64,000 nt of DNA from Acetobacterium sp. KB-1 (lineage in GTDB: Bacteria; Bacillota; Clostridia; Eubacteriales; Eubacteriaceae): positions 1,267,773 through 1,331,772 of the forward strand of contig NZ_CP030040.1 in NCBI RefSeq assembly GCF_003260995.1, written 5' to 3'. Shown in pieces: positions 8,544 through 16,882 of the stretch. Below the pieces are notes generated by a model. That model saw only the letters and a program-made list of their open reading frames with translations. It was not told the DNA's origin and ran no database searches. Position 1 is the stretch's first letter; every line of letters starts with the position of its first letter. Both the position numbers and the translations under genes were made by a program.

Positions 8544-11197
8544 ATTCCACCTAAACTTAATAATCTCAGCAGTTGTTCATTGTTCAGCTCAGTGATCCAG
8601 CCCTCACCGGAAGCCTTGATAATATCGCCAGCCAGCTGATTCTTTTCTTCAATCATAATATCAATCTTCTCTTCAATGGTACCGACGGTAATAAATTTAT
8701 GCACCATCACATCACGAGTCTGACCAATTCTAAAAGCTCGATCGGAGGCCTGGTTTTCCACCGCCGGGTTCCACCAGCGGTCAAAATGGATAACATTATT
8801 GGCACCCGTCAAATTTAGACCAACCCCACCAGCTTTTAGCGACAGCACCATAAAGGGGATATAGGTTTCCCCATTAAAGGCTTCCACCAGTTCGGTTCGT
8901 TTAGCCACCGGGGTACCGCCGTGGAGCACCAGCCCGCGACGGTGAAAGATTTCTTCCAGAAACCGGGCCAAGGGCGCGGTCAGTTCTTTAAACTGGGTAA
9001 ACACCAGCACCCGTTCCCGCTTTTCATAGATGGTTTCACAAATGCTTTCCAGCATTTCAAACTTTCCACTGTGATCCCGCTTATAAAGATCCTGACCCAG
9101 ATACTGATCCGGGTGATTACAGATCTGCTTGAGTTTGATGATACTGGATAAAACCAGACCTTTGCGGGCAATCCCGTCGCATTCTGCCAGTTTCTTTGAC
9201 AGCTCCGCAACCAGATTCTGGTAGAGCACCATCTGCTTTTTCGACAGCACCGGATATTCTTTGATTTCAATCTTATCCGGCAGATCCGAGATGATCGCAG
9301 CGTCGGTTTTTAGGCGGCGCAGAATAAAAGGATTGACCAGGTTTCGCAGTTTAGTATAGCCGGTAGGATCCTTTTTTAAGCCTTTTGTAAACCCGGTGAA
9401 TTCTTTAGCACTTCCCAGCAGTCCACCATCGAGAAAATCAAAAAGCGACCATAAATCCAATAGGTGATTTTCAATCGGGGTTCCTGTCATGGCAATTCGG
9501 GTTTTGGCCTTGAGCGCCTTGATGGTTTTAGTTCGTTTGGTACCGGGATTTTTAATAGCCTGAGCCTCATCCAGAATAATCAGAGCCCAGTGGATTTCGC
9601 GCAGCGCTGTTACCCGTGCTGCCATGCCATAAGTGGTGATGGTTAAAAAAACAGGTGTTGCCAGAAATGCTTTTGGATCTTTGGCAACTGCCATCCCATG
9701 CAAGACCCTGACCGGCATTTCTGGGGCAAATTTCTTGATTTCCTTTTCCCAGTTCCCAATCAGAGATGCCGGCAAGATTAACAATACCCGATCCCCCTGA
9801 TGACTGCGCAGGTGTTCTAACAGAGCAATGATCTGGATGGTTTTACCCAGCCCCATATCATCAGCCAGGCAGGCCCCCAGCCTCAAGTCGACCATGTATT
9901 TCAGCCAATCGTAACCGGTTTGCTGGTAGGGTCGTAGCGCTCCGCAGAAACCGGGTTCCGGTTTTTGCCCTTGCAAAATCTGAGGATTGCCCATGGTTGC
10001 CGTCACCCGGCGGAGCCAATCCCCGGTTGACACATGGACTTCCAAGTCGGTCGTCGGTATTCCCAGCAATTCTCCCGAACCGAGTTCCAAGCGCATGGCC
10101 TGGGCCAGAGTTAGCTCTTGCTGGTCAGCCAGTGATTCAGCTTTTGATAAGGCCTCTAATGCAGCTTGCAACTGTTTATGATTAATTTCCACCCATTTTC
10201 CTTTAATCAGGGCCAATCCCTGAGTTTCTGCCAAGAGCCCCTGAATCTCGGCCTTGGAAATAGCGGAATCTCCAAACATGAGGTTTGGCTTAAAAGACAA
10301 AATAGCATCCATCCCCACCATTGCCGGTTCTTTTTCCCCCACGGTCAGATTAAGCCTTAGCTGATTAGCTTTCTTGCGCCACCAGTTGGGAATCCGGCAC
10401 ATGATCCCGGCTTCTTCGTAAAGGGGGATTTCAGTTAAAAAAACCGTGGCATCTCGGGCACTTAGTTTTAGAGGTGAAAACAACGCCCCACTTTCCATCA
10501 GATCCGAAATAAACCGACTGACATCGGCCACCCGGCTAACGGTAGACAGCAGCTGAATCAGCTTTTCGGGTTGATTTTGATATTCCCGCAGGGCATTTTT
10601 CAGGGGCGTATGCACCGCTTTTTTGCCGTCCTCGGGTTTGGTGGAATAGGTGGCTAAAAAAGCAAAGGGGTACCGCTTCTCTTCACTATTCTCTACCAGA
10701 TGAAAAAAGATTCGCCCAGCCACATTTATCCCCGCGTGATGCTCGGTTAAAAACGCTGCTACTGTACCCGGATAGCTCATAATTGCTTCACCGTAAACAT
10801 CGGTGAGGCGCTCCCAAATGTTTCTAATCCATCCATCGTCAACATGAGCCATGCCATTTCCAAAGGGAATTATTTTGCGGATTTCTTCGATTTCATCTGC
10901 AGTCAAGCTGAGCTCGACATCTTCCCTGGATAACTCCAAATCCGGCTGTTTGGCAATCTTTTGAATAAATTTCTCGCTGATTTGATAAAGAAAAGCCATC
11001 GTCGGCGAAAGAAAATCCGGATCACTAACAAATCCAAAATAAAAAAGGGTCCGATCTTTATTCGCTCTGAATTGGGCTTGCCATGCCTGCTCAAACTGCC
11101 TTTTATCTTTAGTGAACCCTTTTTTTGCCACCGATTCATAATCTAAGATAAAGTCATCCTTGGTAAAGCTGGCAATTAATTCAATATAGTCTGTCAT
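8540..11197 (-). CDS. SNF2/RapA-family DEAD-like ATPase (helicase superfamily 2)
   Basis: 885 aa. The N-terminal ~400 residues match the bacterial SNF2-associated region (around LPNWWRKK-type sequence and MDAILSFKPN). The ATPase core follows: motif I DDMGLGKT near residue 447, motif II LDEAQAIKN near 543, motif III MTGTPIENHL. The C-terminal helicase lobe has GGVGLNLTGA, HFDRWWNP and DRAFRIGQ. Such proteins translocate on double-stranded DNA and remodel protein-DNA complexes; the bacterial group often sits near DNA repair or defence genes. Here a 104-aa gene and a DUF4391 gene lie upstream on the same strand. Start after AAGGAAGACGACA. No frame damage is seen. Confidence 0.93.
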   Translation of the reverse strand: MTDYIELIASFTKDDFILDYESVAKKGFTKDKRQFEQAWQAQFRANKDRTLFYFGFVSDPDFLSPTMAFLYQISEKFIQKIAKQPDLELSREDVELSLTADEIEEIRKIIPFGNGMAHVDDGWIRNIWERLTDVYGEAIMSYPGTVAAFLTEHHAGINVAGRIFFHLVENSEEKRYPFAFLATYSTKPEDGKKAVHTPLKNALREYQNQPEKLIQLLSTVSRVADVSRFISDLMESGALFSPLKLSARDATVFLTEIPLYEEAGIMCRIPNWWRKKANQLRLNLTVGEKEPAMVGMDAILSFKPNLMFGDSAISKAEIQGLLAETQGLALIKGKWVEINHKQLQAALEALSKAESLADQQELTLAQAMRLELGSGELLGIPTTDLEVHVSTGDWLRRVTATMGNPQILQGQKPEPGFCGALRPYQQTGYDWLKYMVDLRLGACLADDMGLGKTIQIIALLEHLRSHQGDRVLLILPASLIGNWEKEIKKFAPEMPVRVLHGMAVAKDPKAFLATPVFLTITTYGMAARVTALREIHWALIILDEAQAIKNPGTKRTKTIKALKAKTRIAMTGTPIENHLLDLWSLFDFLDGGLLGSAKEFTGFTKGLKKDPTGYTKLRNLVNPFILRRLKTDAAIISDLPDKIEIKEYPVLSKKQMVLYQNLVAELSKKLAECDGIARKGLVLSSIIKLKQICNHPDQYLGQDLYKRDHSGKFEMLESICETIYEKRERVLVFTQFKELTAPLARFLEEIFHRRGLVLHGGTPVAKRTELVEAFNGETYIPFMVLSLKAGGVGLNLTGANNVIHFDRWWNPAVENQASDRAFRIGQTRDVMVHKFITVGTIEEKIDIMIEEKNQLAGDIIKASGEGWITELNNEQLLRLLSLGGI

Positions 11198-11252
11198 TGT
11201 CGTCTTCCTTTTAATTTTACACCAATCTCATGGTGCTTTTGAATTCTTATGA

Positions 11253-11567
11253 TTATTTCTTTTGGGCGTGAAGATGTCTACGGATCTGTTCGACAATTTG
11301 CTCAATGGTGTAATATTCTACCGCGATGACGTTGAGGGTTGTTTCATAACCGTTCTCATTAATAATCTGAGGTGTAAAAACCAACCTTATTTTATTGCCC
11401 TCTTCATCATTCCAGTCGGCAGTCGTCATTTCTTGTTTTAAACTTCTGAAGAACAACTCTATCTGCTTATCATTCAAGGGCAGATAAAACCCTTCGCGGT
11501 TCAGCAAAACATTAATGTCTCTGACGCGTTTTCCGATTCCTTTTATGTTTTTAATTCGTTTTAACAT
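11253..11567 (-). CDS. Hypothetical protein, 104 aa
   Basis: The start is placed at 11567 because AGGAG lies 8 bp before that ATG; a longer frame to 11636 has no ribosome site and adds a spurious hydrophobic leader. No family is recognised. The protein is a small soluble alpha/beta polypeptide with a basic start (MLKRIKNIKGIGKRVRDIN) and a helical C-terminus (TIEQIVEQIRRHLHAQKK). It lies 55 bp before the SNF2 gene on the same strand and may be co-transcribed with it. Confidence 0.65.
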   Translation of the reverse strand: MLKRIKNIKGIGKRVRDINVLLNREGFYLPLNDKQIELFFRSLKQEMTTADWNDEEGNKIRLVFTPQIINENGYETTLNVIAVEYYTIEQIVEQIRRHLHAQKK

Positions 11568-11786
11568 CGCTACTCCTATTTTTATGACAATTAGAATTAA
11601 GAAAAACATTGCACATCGAAATTTTTTGACTAACATGGTCTCTCATCCAATGTCATTTCATTTTTTCTATTATATCAGTTACCGGTTCCAATCTGCAACT
11701 TAATAAAACGTTATCAAATCCGCAGGGTTCCTTCAAAACGCGCTGATGCGATAACTAATCTTTACCGCCACTCCTTTTCGGGTACA

Positions 11787-11817
11787 CCAAAAAAACACTC
11801 ATAATGAGTGTTTTTTT
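11787..11817. terminator. Bidirectional terminator after the DUF4391 gene
   Basis: CACTCA-TAA-TGAGTG flanked by an A run on the left and a T run on the right forms a symmetrical hairpin with U-tracts on both strands. It ends the minus-strand DUF4391 gene 17 bp after its stop. Confidence 0.8.
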
Positions 11818-11833
11818 ACAATCTTTATCGATT

Positions 11834-12646
11834 CTATATCAACGAATAATCAATGCGATTTCCGGTTCGATTCTGCATCTTCATATATACATTGGGGAAA
11901 AAAGACCGTACTGTTTCTGACGGTTCTTCTTGTGCCGTTGCGGGTTTAGGTTGGTGGGTTTCAATATGAATTGACTGCTTTATTTTTCGCACTTCGTCCT
12001 TAGCAGTTTTTAATTCTGTCGCCAGCTTCACCTGTTTACCGAACTGCAGCTCTTTTCTTATTTGACTTTCCAGTTTTTTGATGGCCACTTCCAGCTTTTC
12101 CAACTGTTCGCTTTTTCCGAGTTGTTTTGCTGTTCCAACACCATCATCAGCTTGTTGATCGCTGCTCTCAGCCCTGGTTGGAAAGGGTTCAATCTGCATA
12201 AAAAGGTTCTCATAAATCAGATCAAGATTCCAACCCTCAATCGTCAAGGTTAAATCATCAGTGATCATCCAGTTTGTCTGATAGTAATTCTGACAGTGAA
12301 AGCGATCTTCGTGAGGGTTAGACTGATAATCACAACACCATAACTGTCCCCATTCTTCGTATCTAACGATAAAGATAGCATATTGGTCAATTTCTCTGCT
12401 TATGATCTCGATGATCTTGGTGTTGATGGCTTGGCGGTTTAAAAATATCTCGACAATTGCAATTTCAGTAATCCGTTTCCCCTTCTGTATCGACATCGTT
12501 TCTGATGAAAGGGTGTTGATCCAGTTGATGCTTCTGATTTCATCAATGAAATACTTTTTAGAGATGGGATCACTATTTAAATATTTGTAAAAAAGTTCTT
12601 TGGGCATCTGTTTATACACATTTGTGGTTTTAGGTAAGTCAATCAT
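11834..12646 (-). CDS. DUF4391 domain protein
   Basis: 270 aa, start after AAAAGGAGATGCT. The N-terminus (MIDLPKTTNVYKQMPKELFY, then SKKYFIDEIRSINWINTL) matches my knowledge of DUF4391. Residues ~185-245 are a charged coiled coil (LEKLEVAIKKLESQIRKEL). DUF4391 genes are often found next to helicase and DNA-methyltransferase genes in restriction-like islands. Here the only such neighbour is the SNF2 gene, 637 bp downstream and separated by a terminator. Biochemical role unknown. Family assignment is from recall of the N-terminal pattern and was not searched. Confidence 0.75.
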   Translation of the reverse strand: MIDLPKTTNVYKQMPKELFYKYLNSDPISKKYFIDEIRSINWINTLSSETMSIQKGKRITEIAIVEIFLNRQAINTKIIEIISREIDQYAIFIVRYEEWGQLWCCDYQSNPHEDRFHCQNYYQTNWMITDDLTLTIEGWNLDLIYENLFMQIEPFPTRAESSDQQADDGVGTAKQLGKSEQLEKLEVAIKKLESQIRKELQFGKQVKLATELKTAKDEVRKIKQSIHIETHQPKPATAQEEPSETVRSFFPNVYMKMQNRTGNRIDYSLI

Positions 12647-13006
12647 AGCATCTCCTTTTCAAAATCGTATTCACTGCTCACAATGAGTCGTGATCTTACT
12701 AGTTATGTAATCGACAATCATTCCAAAACCCTTAGCTATTTTTACTCTCTCTTTACAATAATACCCAGATTAATACCCGGAGACCCCGTCCACTCTTTCT
12801 TTTTGTAAACTTATATTCCTTTATCTCCATTACCCTTATATTCACTCAAGCTTTTCAGCCATTTACAGTTATCTTTTCAATTATCTTGAAATTTTGTCTC
12901 GTTAAGTGTTACAATACGAGTTATATCTTTATCGAAGTGAAAAATAGCTCCACAAGCATTGCCTAAATGTCCTGGCTAAGATAAATCTATAAAGGAGGTC
13001 AACATT
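12647..13006. other. 360-bp divergent intergenic region
   Basis: AT-rich and without a plausible gene. It holds the promoter at 12886-12915 and an ~90-nt 5' leader for the diguanylate cyclase. I looked for a c-di-GMP (GEMM) riboswitch in the leader and did not find its conserved core. No promoter stood out for the DUF4391 gene. Confidence 0.5.
12886..12915 (+). promoter_or_regulatory. Sigma-A-type promoter of the diguanylate cyclase gene
   Basis: TTGAAA (12886-12891) and TACAAT (12910-12915) are separated by 18 bp; the start codon lies about 90 bp downstream. Confidence 0.6.
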
Positions 13007-14071
13007 TTGAATTCTAAAAAAAACTGGCATACGCATATCCTTACTTACCTATGGATTGCCATTGGGGTCTCATCATCGGTGACACTTATAAACATGTTTT
13101 TTTCCAGTTTAGATACCAAGACCTTTTTTTTAGAACGGTTTTTATTGCCATTTGTTCTTGAAGTTTTAATTCTCTTCATTCTAAAGTGGCAGATCCGATC
13201 ACATGCTCCAGCCATCCGCTACTATATTGTGATCGGAACCCAGGCTATTGTTACTATTTTGTTTGTCGTTCATTCTTCCATTTTTTATGTGATGTTGGCA
13301 CTTTTCTTAATGCCCATGCTGATTTCGGTTTTTTTTCTGAGTCTTAAATTGATTGATTTTACCTTTTGCTTGACACTGGTTGTGTTAATCGCGATGAAAC
13401 TGTTTTTCCCGCCCTTATCTGTTATGTCAGTTATTGAACTAACCACTTTTGCCGCTATTCTGGTGAGCACTTATTTTTTATCGCGGGAATTGACAAAACG
13501 ATTTTCAGTAGTTTATACCGATATGGTTGTATCCGTTGAAAAAGAAAAAGAACTCTTATATCGAAATATCTATATGGAAAAACTAACCAAAATGGATTTA
13601 GCCACTAATTTATATAACCATAAAACCTTTCATGAATATCTCGAAGAACTGGTCTATCAATGTAAAAATCAGCCCTTTGACCTTTCGTTGGGGCTGATGG
13701 ATCTGGATCTCTTTAAAGGAATAAATGACCGACAGGGCCATTGTAACGGGGATTTAGTTATTTCTACTGCTGCTGCCATTATTTTGGATAACCTGGAAGC
13801 CAATGATTTTGCGGCCCGGTATGGCGGTGAAGAGTTTGCAGTTATTTTTACCGAAAAATCACCCGAAGCCTGTCTCTCCATTTTAGAACAAATTCGCATC
13901 GATCTGGAAACAGCGGTATTTGAAACCATGCCGGACGAAGTGGTAACCATGAGCATTGGCTTTGTCCCGTTTACTCCCAACATGAGTAAAACTGACTTGT
14001 TTGAAGCCGCTGATGCAAGCCTCTATAGTGCCAAAGAAAAGGGGCGAAACCAAATTCAATGTGCATCCTAA
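13007..14071 (+). CDS. Membrane-bound GGDEF diguanylate cyclase
   Basis: 354 aa from a TTG start at 13007, supported by AAAGGAGG eight bases upstream. Residues 1-~170 contain about six hydrophobic membrane helices with no recognisable sensory fold. A short linker helix leads to a GGDEF domain at ~195-350. The active site RYGGEEF lies at 271-277, and the substrate-binding MDLDLFKGINDRQGH is intact, so the enzyme should make cyclic di-GMP from two GTP. The inhibitory I-site position reads EAND rather than RxxD, so product inhibition may be absent. Single-gene unit with its own promoter; the terminator-like structure at 14099-14148 lies just downstream. Confidence 0.92.
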   Translation: MNSKKNWHTHILTYLWIAIGVSSSVTLINMFFSSLDTKTFFLERFLLPFVLEVLILFILKWQIRSHAPAIRYYIVIGTQAIVTILFVVHSSIFYVMLALFLMPMLISVFFLSLKLIDFTFCLTLVVLIAMKLFFPPLSVMSVIELTTFAAILVSTYFLSRELTKRFSVVYTDMVVSVEKEKELLYRNIYMEKLTKMDLATNLYNHKTFHEYLEELVYQCKNQPFDLSLGLMDLDLFKGINDRQGHCNGDLVISTAAAIILDNLEANDFAARYGGEEFAVIFTEKSPEACLSILEQIRIDLETAVFETMPDEVVTMSIGFVPFTPNMSKTDLFEAADASLYSAKEKGRNQIQCAS

Positions 14072-14098
14072 CCGTTGCTACAATTAAAAACAACCACA

Positions 14099-14148
14099 AA
14101 AAAGACTAATGCCGATTCCACGCTTTTACCTGTAGAATCGGCTTAGTC
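14099..14148. terminator. Terminator of ncRNA copy A (also placed to end the cyclase gene)
   Basis: GACTA-x2-GCCGATTC pairs with GAATCGGC-x2-TAGTC, with a run of T on the minus strand (CTTTTTT). It lies 28 bp after the cyclase stop. On the minus strand it ends the unit that starts at ~14583. The same position in copy B is occupied by a hairpin with different arm sequences, so the structure, not the sequence, is conserved. Confidence 0.8.
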
Positions 14149-14166
14149 CAAAATCTCTGTTGTCAT
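14143..14166 (-). other. Seven-codon mini-ORF at the 3' end of ncRNA copy A
   Basis: ATG-ACA-ACA-GAG-ATT-TTG-GAC-TAA (peptide MTTEILD), preceded by AGGAGG with an 11-nt spacer. Its stop codon lies inside the foot of the terminator stem. Copy B encodes the same peptide with two silent or stop-codon changes. Confidence 0.4.
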
Positions 14167-14589
14167 CCGTTTGGATTCCTCCTCTGATTTTTTCATCAAT
14201 TCTCTTCTTCTCACTACTAAATGTAAATCTTGCCAACTTTTTGATGTTTTTACTTTTAAGATCCGATTCGTTTTATTCTCACTTGATCATTATTTACTGG
14301 ATTCTTTACTTGGTATCTTTGATCTAAGAACATTTTCTCGTTTCCAATTCTTTTCATTGGATGTGGTTTTCAGAAACCGTGAGAACTTTTCTTTTTTCAT
14401 TCATACTTTTCTTTTATCGTTCATTTAATTCGTTGTGAGTTGACCTTCTTATCTTAATTTCATAACAATCTGTTTTCTTTAATCTAATCAATTTAACCAG
14501 TCTTTAGGTGATCTGAGTTATCTCAATTATCTTTAAGGGCGTCGGTTCGTATTTACTTTTATAGGGTCAGTTGATCTTTGATTAACTCT

Positions 14590-14617
14590 ATTATAACACC
14601 TTTTTCTAATCTGTAAA
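14590..14617 (-). promoter_or_regulatory. Promoter of ncRNA copy A
   Basis: Minus strand: TTTACA (14617-14612), 16-bp spacer, perfect TATAAT (14595-14590). Copy B has the same layout. Confidence 0.65.
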
Positions 14618-14775
14618 TAGTTTTTTTGTAAACGTTTGTATATTTTTTGTATAGCCTTCGCGTCAAACAATTGTTTAGTTGTTTACCAACTACTTGGATG
14701 CCAGCAAACACGTAATCTAAAAAAAATCGTCCAAGTATTGACTTGGACGATCCTTCTTATCGCCATGAGTAATTT

Positions 14776-16047
14776 TTATTTAAATACTTTTATCTTTAAC
14801 TCGCTCGCACTGCTCGCATCCAGATGGTCAATGATATTTAAATTTTCCAATGCAATTTTTCGAGTGAATAAATACCGAACCCGTTCTTCAAAAGCTTCCG
14901 GAAACGCTTCAGCCAGGCTGAGATCCCGGGCAATAGCACGGCTTCTGCCCTTGCCATTATTGTGACAAAGCACCCATTTGTCCTGGGTGATGCTAAACAC
15001 ATCGGCTGTGTTGGTTGGACCTGGACGAAGATAAGAGGTCATCGCCTGTTCTGCTTTTTCCGTCGAGTCGCCACACCCCACGGTGAGAAAAACACATGCC
15101 GGATGATCGGTAAGAGTTTTTGTAAAAGCTTCTTTGGTTCCCTCAATGAGCTGTAGCAATTCGGGCCCTATCTGGTCGTTTGTTTCAAAACAACCCAGAT
15201 TTTTCCGAGCCTTTAAAATATCAAAACACTCCCCTTTTAAATCCTCCACCCGTTTCCCGCCGTCGGTAAAGAGGAATTGAGAATAATTATAAAAGTCCCC
15301 GGTGATACCTGATCCGAATTCATAAGCAACAATCTGCTGCTTCTTTTCATCATATTTACAGCCAAACCGTCGACGATGCTGTTGACCTTTAGCGGTTGCC
15401 TTGGTCTTTAGTCCATTGGCTTCAATATAATACCCTTTATTTTTCTTGTTGTTGTAAAGATTTTTGCGATACCCCGATTTATAGGCTTGCCATGAATATT
15501 TGCATTCAATGAGCACCATCTCGTGCTTTCCATTCTGCTTAACCTTAGAAATAGCAACCATATCCAGTCGGCCCAACGAGGTGGCTTCAGGTGCGTAGTT
15601 TAAATCCACACAGTACCAGTTCGAATCCGGATTAGCATTGTTATTACAGGCAATGATCCCCTGATATTTTTGTCCCAGTGGCCCGGCTTTTGCTTCAATG
15701 GGAGCACTTTCAACCAGGGCATTTTCGACATTTTCTTTGAGTTCCGGGTAAGATTCAACAAAGGCGGAAACAAATTCCTGGTTAAAAGGAAAGATCATCA
15801 CATCCGCTTTCTGGGTGAATTTCAGTCCGCAAAATGCGGTTCGATCAATAAAAAATTTACTGATTTTAACGTGGCATTGCTGATCTTCTGTATAGATCAG
15901 CTCCATCATGTTTTTACCCCAATAATATAAGATGATGTTCTCGTTTCGAATACCTAAAAATAATTCTTTGTTTCCAATAACCCTATTTTTTAAAAAAGCT
16001 TCCACTTCTGGAATGCTTAGTAATTTTTCTATGTTTCCTCTTGGCAA
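14776..16047 (-). CDS. Candidate PD-(D/E)XK-type nuclease of unknown family
   Basis: 423 aa from a TTG at 16047, chosen because GGAGG lies 8 nt upstream; the ATG at 16098 has no ribosome site. No close family is recognised. Residues ~160-185 read GRLDMVAIS, then about ten residues later MVLIECKYSW. This gives Asp162-x18-Glu181-x-Lys183, the spacing and hydrophobic context of a PD-(D/E)XK restriction-endonuclease-like core. A basic patch follows (around KATAKGQQHRRRFG). No signal peptide, membrane helix, helicase or methyltransferase is attached. The gene is bracketed by two paralogous non-coding units in the same orientation (14099-14583 and 16204-16683). The upstream unit's terminator lies ~150 bp before the start. 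The local arrangement looks like an accessory cassette. Nuclease activity is inferred from one motif. Confidence 0.6.
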   Translation of the reverse strand: MPRGNIEKLLSIPEVEAFLKNRVIGNKELFLGIRNENIILYYWGKNMMELIYTEDQQCHVKISKFFIDRTAFCGLKFTQKADVMIFPFNQEFVSAFVESYPELKENVENALVESAPIEAKAGPLGQKYQGIIACNNNANPDSNWYCVDLNYAPEATSLGRLDMVAISKVKQNGKHEMVLIECKYSWQAYKSGYRKNLYNNKKNKGYYIEANGLKTKATAKGQQHRRRFGCKYDEKKQQIVAYEFGSGITGDFYNYSQFLFTDGGKRVEDLKGECFDILKARKNLGCFETNDQIGPELLQLIEGTKEAFTKTLTDHPACVFLTVGCGDSTEKAEQAMTSYLRPGPTNTADVFSITQDKWVLCHNNGKGRSRAIARDLSLAEAFPEAFEERVRYLFTRKIALENLNIIDHLDASSASELKIKVFK

Positions 16048-16203
16048 ATAAATTTCCTCCGATACTATTTGTATACATAATTGCACTGAATGGTCCATGA
16101 GTTACCAACAAATATTCAATGCTGTCTCGACGGATTATATAATTTTACAATTAAAGTTTATTATAACCTTTATAATATAAAGACGCAACCAAGATTTTTT
16201 TAA

Positions 16204-16256
16204 CAAAAAAGACTAAGACCGATTTTACAGTTTCATCTGTAAAACCGGTCTAGTCT
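16204..16256 (-). terminator. Terminator of ncRNA copy B
   Basis: ACCGATTTTACAG pairs with CTGTAAAACCGGT, extended by GACTA/TAGTC, followed on the minus strand by TCTTTTTTG. It separates copy B from the nuclease gene, about 150 bp before that gene's TTG. Confidence 0.85.
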
Positions 16257-16273
16257 AAAATCTCTGTTGTCAT
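16250..16273 (-). other. Seven-codon mini-ORF at the 3' end of ncRNA copy B
   Basis: Encodes MTTEILD, as in copy A. The Leu codon is TTA instead of TTG and the stop is TAG instead of TAA. AAGGAG lies 9 nt upstream. The stop codon overlaps the base of the terminator stem, so a ribosome finishing here could affect hairpin formation. Confidence 0.4.
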
Positions 16274-16689
16274 CCGTTTGGACTCCTTCTGTTGATTTTA
16301 CCAAAAATCTTCTTTTTCGCTTTTCTTTTAAACTCCGCCAACTTTTTGGAATCATCTTACTCTTTAGAATGGATCTGTTTAACTCATTCACATCATTCAG
16401 AAATCATACTGCCATCATCTTCACCGAATGGTTTTTCTTGATACCCAATGATCGTTGGCTATCTCTGTTTGATGTCTTTGAGGTTTCATCCGTTCTTCAT
16501 TTCGGAGCAATCTGTTTTCTCATTCAAATTTTTCCCACTGCCCATAAAAGAATCAATTGTCCATTAACTAATTTTCTCAGCTAACCCTGGCAATTTTTAT
16601 TTTTCTGGTGAGTCGTGCGACCGTCTATGATTCAATAACCGAAATCATTGAGTCAAGAAAAGGATTAGGTTGATCTTTGGTTCATTTAT

Positions 16690-16717
16690 AGTATATCACT
16701 TTATTCGCATAAGTAAA
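16690..16717 (-). promoter_or_regulatory. Promoter of ncRNA copy B
   Basis: Minus strand: TTTACT (16717-16712), 16-bp spacer, TATACT (16695-16690). Same spacing as copy A. Confidence 0.6.
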
Positions 16718-16882
16718 TAGACAAGCTGTAAATGTTTGTATTGATTTTTCTAACAATAATAACCACAATGTAAAAATTGGCCGATTCTTACCTAATTATC
16801 TATGATTCTCTCTTTAATAAAACACAGTGGAACAAAAATATTTATTGCTTGGTTGAATCTTTGTATTTTTTTTAAAGAATGA

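Larger units (their letters stand above)
14099..14583 (-). ncRNA. Paralogous non-coding transcription unit, copy A (~485 nt)
   Basis: A minus-strand unit with its own promoter (14590-14617) and terminator (14099-14148) but no open frame of useful length. Its RNA would be purine-rich. It matches copy B (16204-16683) in order and spacing. Near the 5' end both have CAAAGATCAAC. Next, both have a block containing GAAAACAGATTG followed by GAAAT-AAGA. Near the 3' end both have CAAAAAGTTGGC. A 32-nt block at 14144-14175 differs at only one base from 16251-16282. No known RNA family (OLE, GOLLD, ROOL, raiA, T-box, riboswitches) was recognised. No minus-strand gene follows it, which argues for an independent RNA rather than only a leader. 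Confidence 0.6.
16204..16683 (-). ncRNA. Paralogous non-coding transcription unit, copy B (~480 nt)
   Basis: A minus-strand unit between a promoter (16690-16717) and a strong terminator (16204-16256). It is homologous to copy A in four ordered blocks (see 14099-14583), and its 3' block 16251-16282 is nearly identical. It lies immediately upstream of the nuclease gene on the same strand. It could therefore be a regulated leader, or an RNA partner like the RNA antitoxin upstream of a type III toxin gene. No tandem repeat of the type III kind is visible. Sequence between the shared blocks has diverged a lot, which is typical of a structured or functional RNA rather than a recent duplicate. Confidence 0.6.

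Noticed and set aside
12916-13006. c-di-GMP riboswitch in the leader of the diguanylate cyclase
   Set aside because: The conserved GEMM core and its two stems were not found; the leader looks unstructured.
14171-14428. 85-codon Phe-rich plus-strand frame
   Set aside because: It is antisense to ncRNA copy A, has no ribosome site, and its composition simply mirrors the purine-rich minus strand.
16267-16584. 105-codon plus-strand frame
   Set aside because: Antisense to ncRNA copy B, no ribosome site, and the protein does not resemble the frame in copy A although the DNA is related.
14099-16717. Type III toxin-antitoxin (ToxIN-like) or composite transposon
   Set aside because: No tandem RNA repeats, effector too large for known type III toxins, no transposase, no terminal inverted repeats or target duplications seen. 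Kept only as an analogy.
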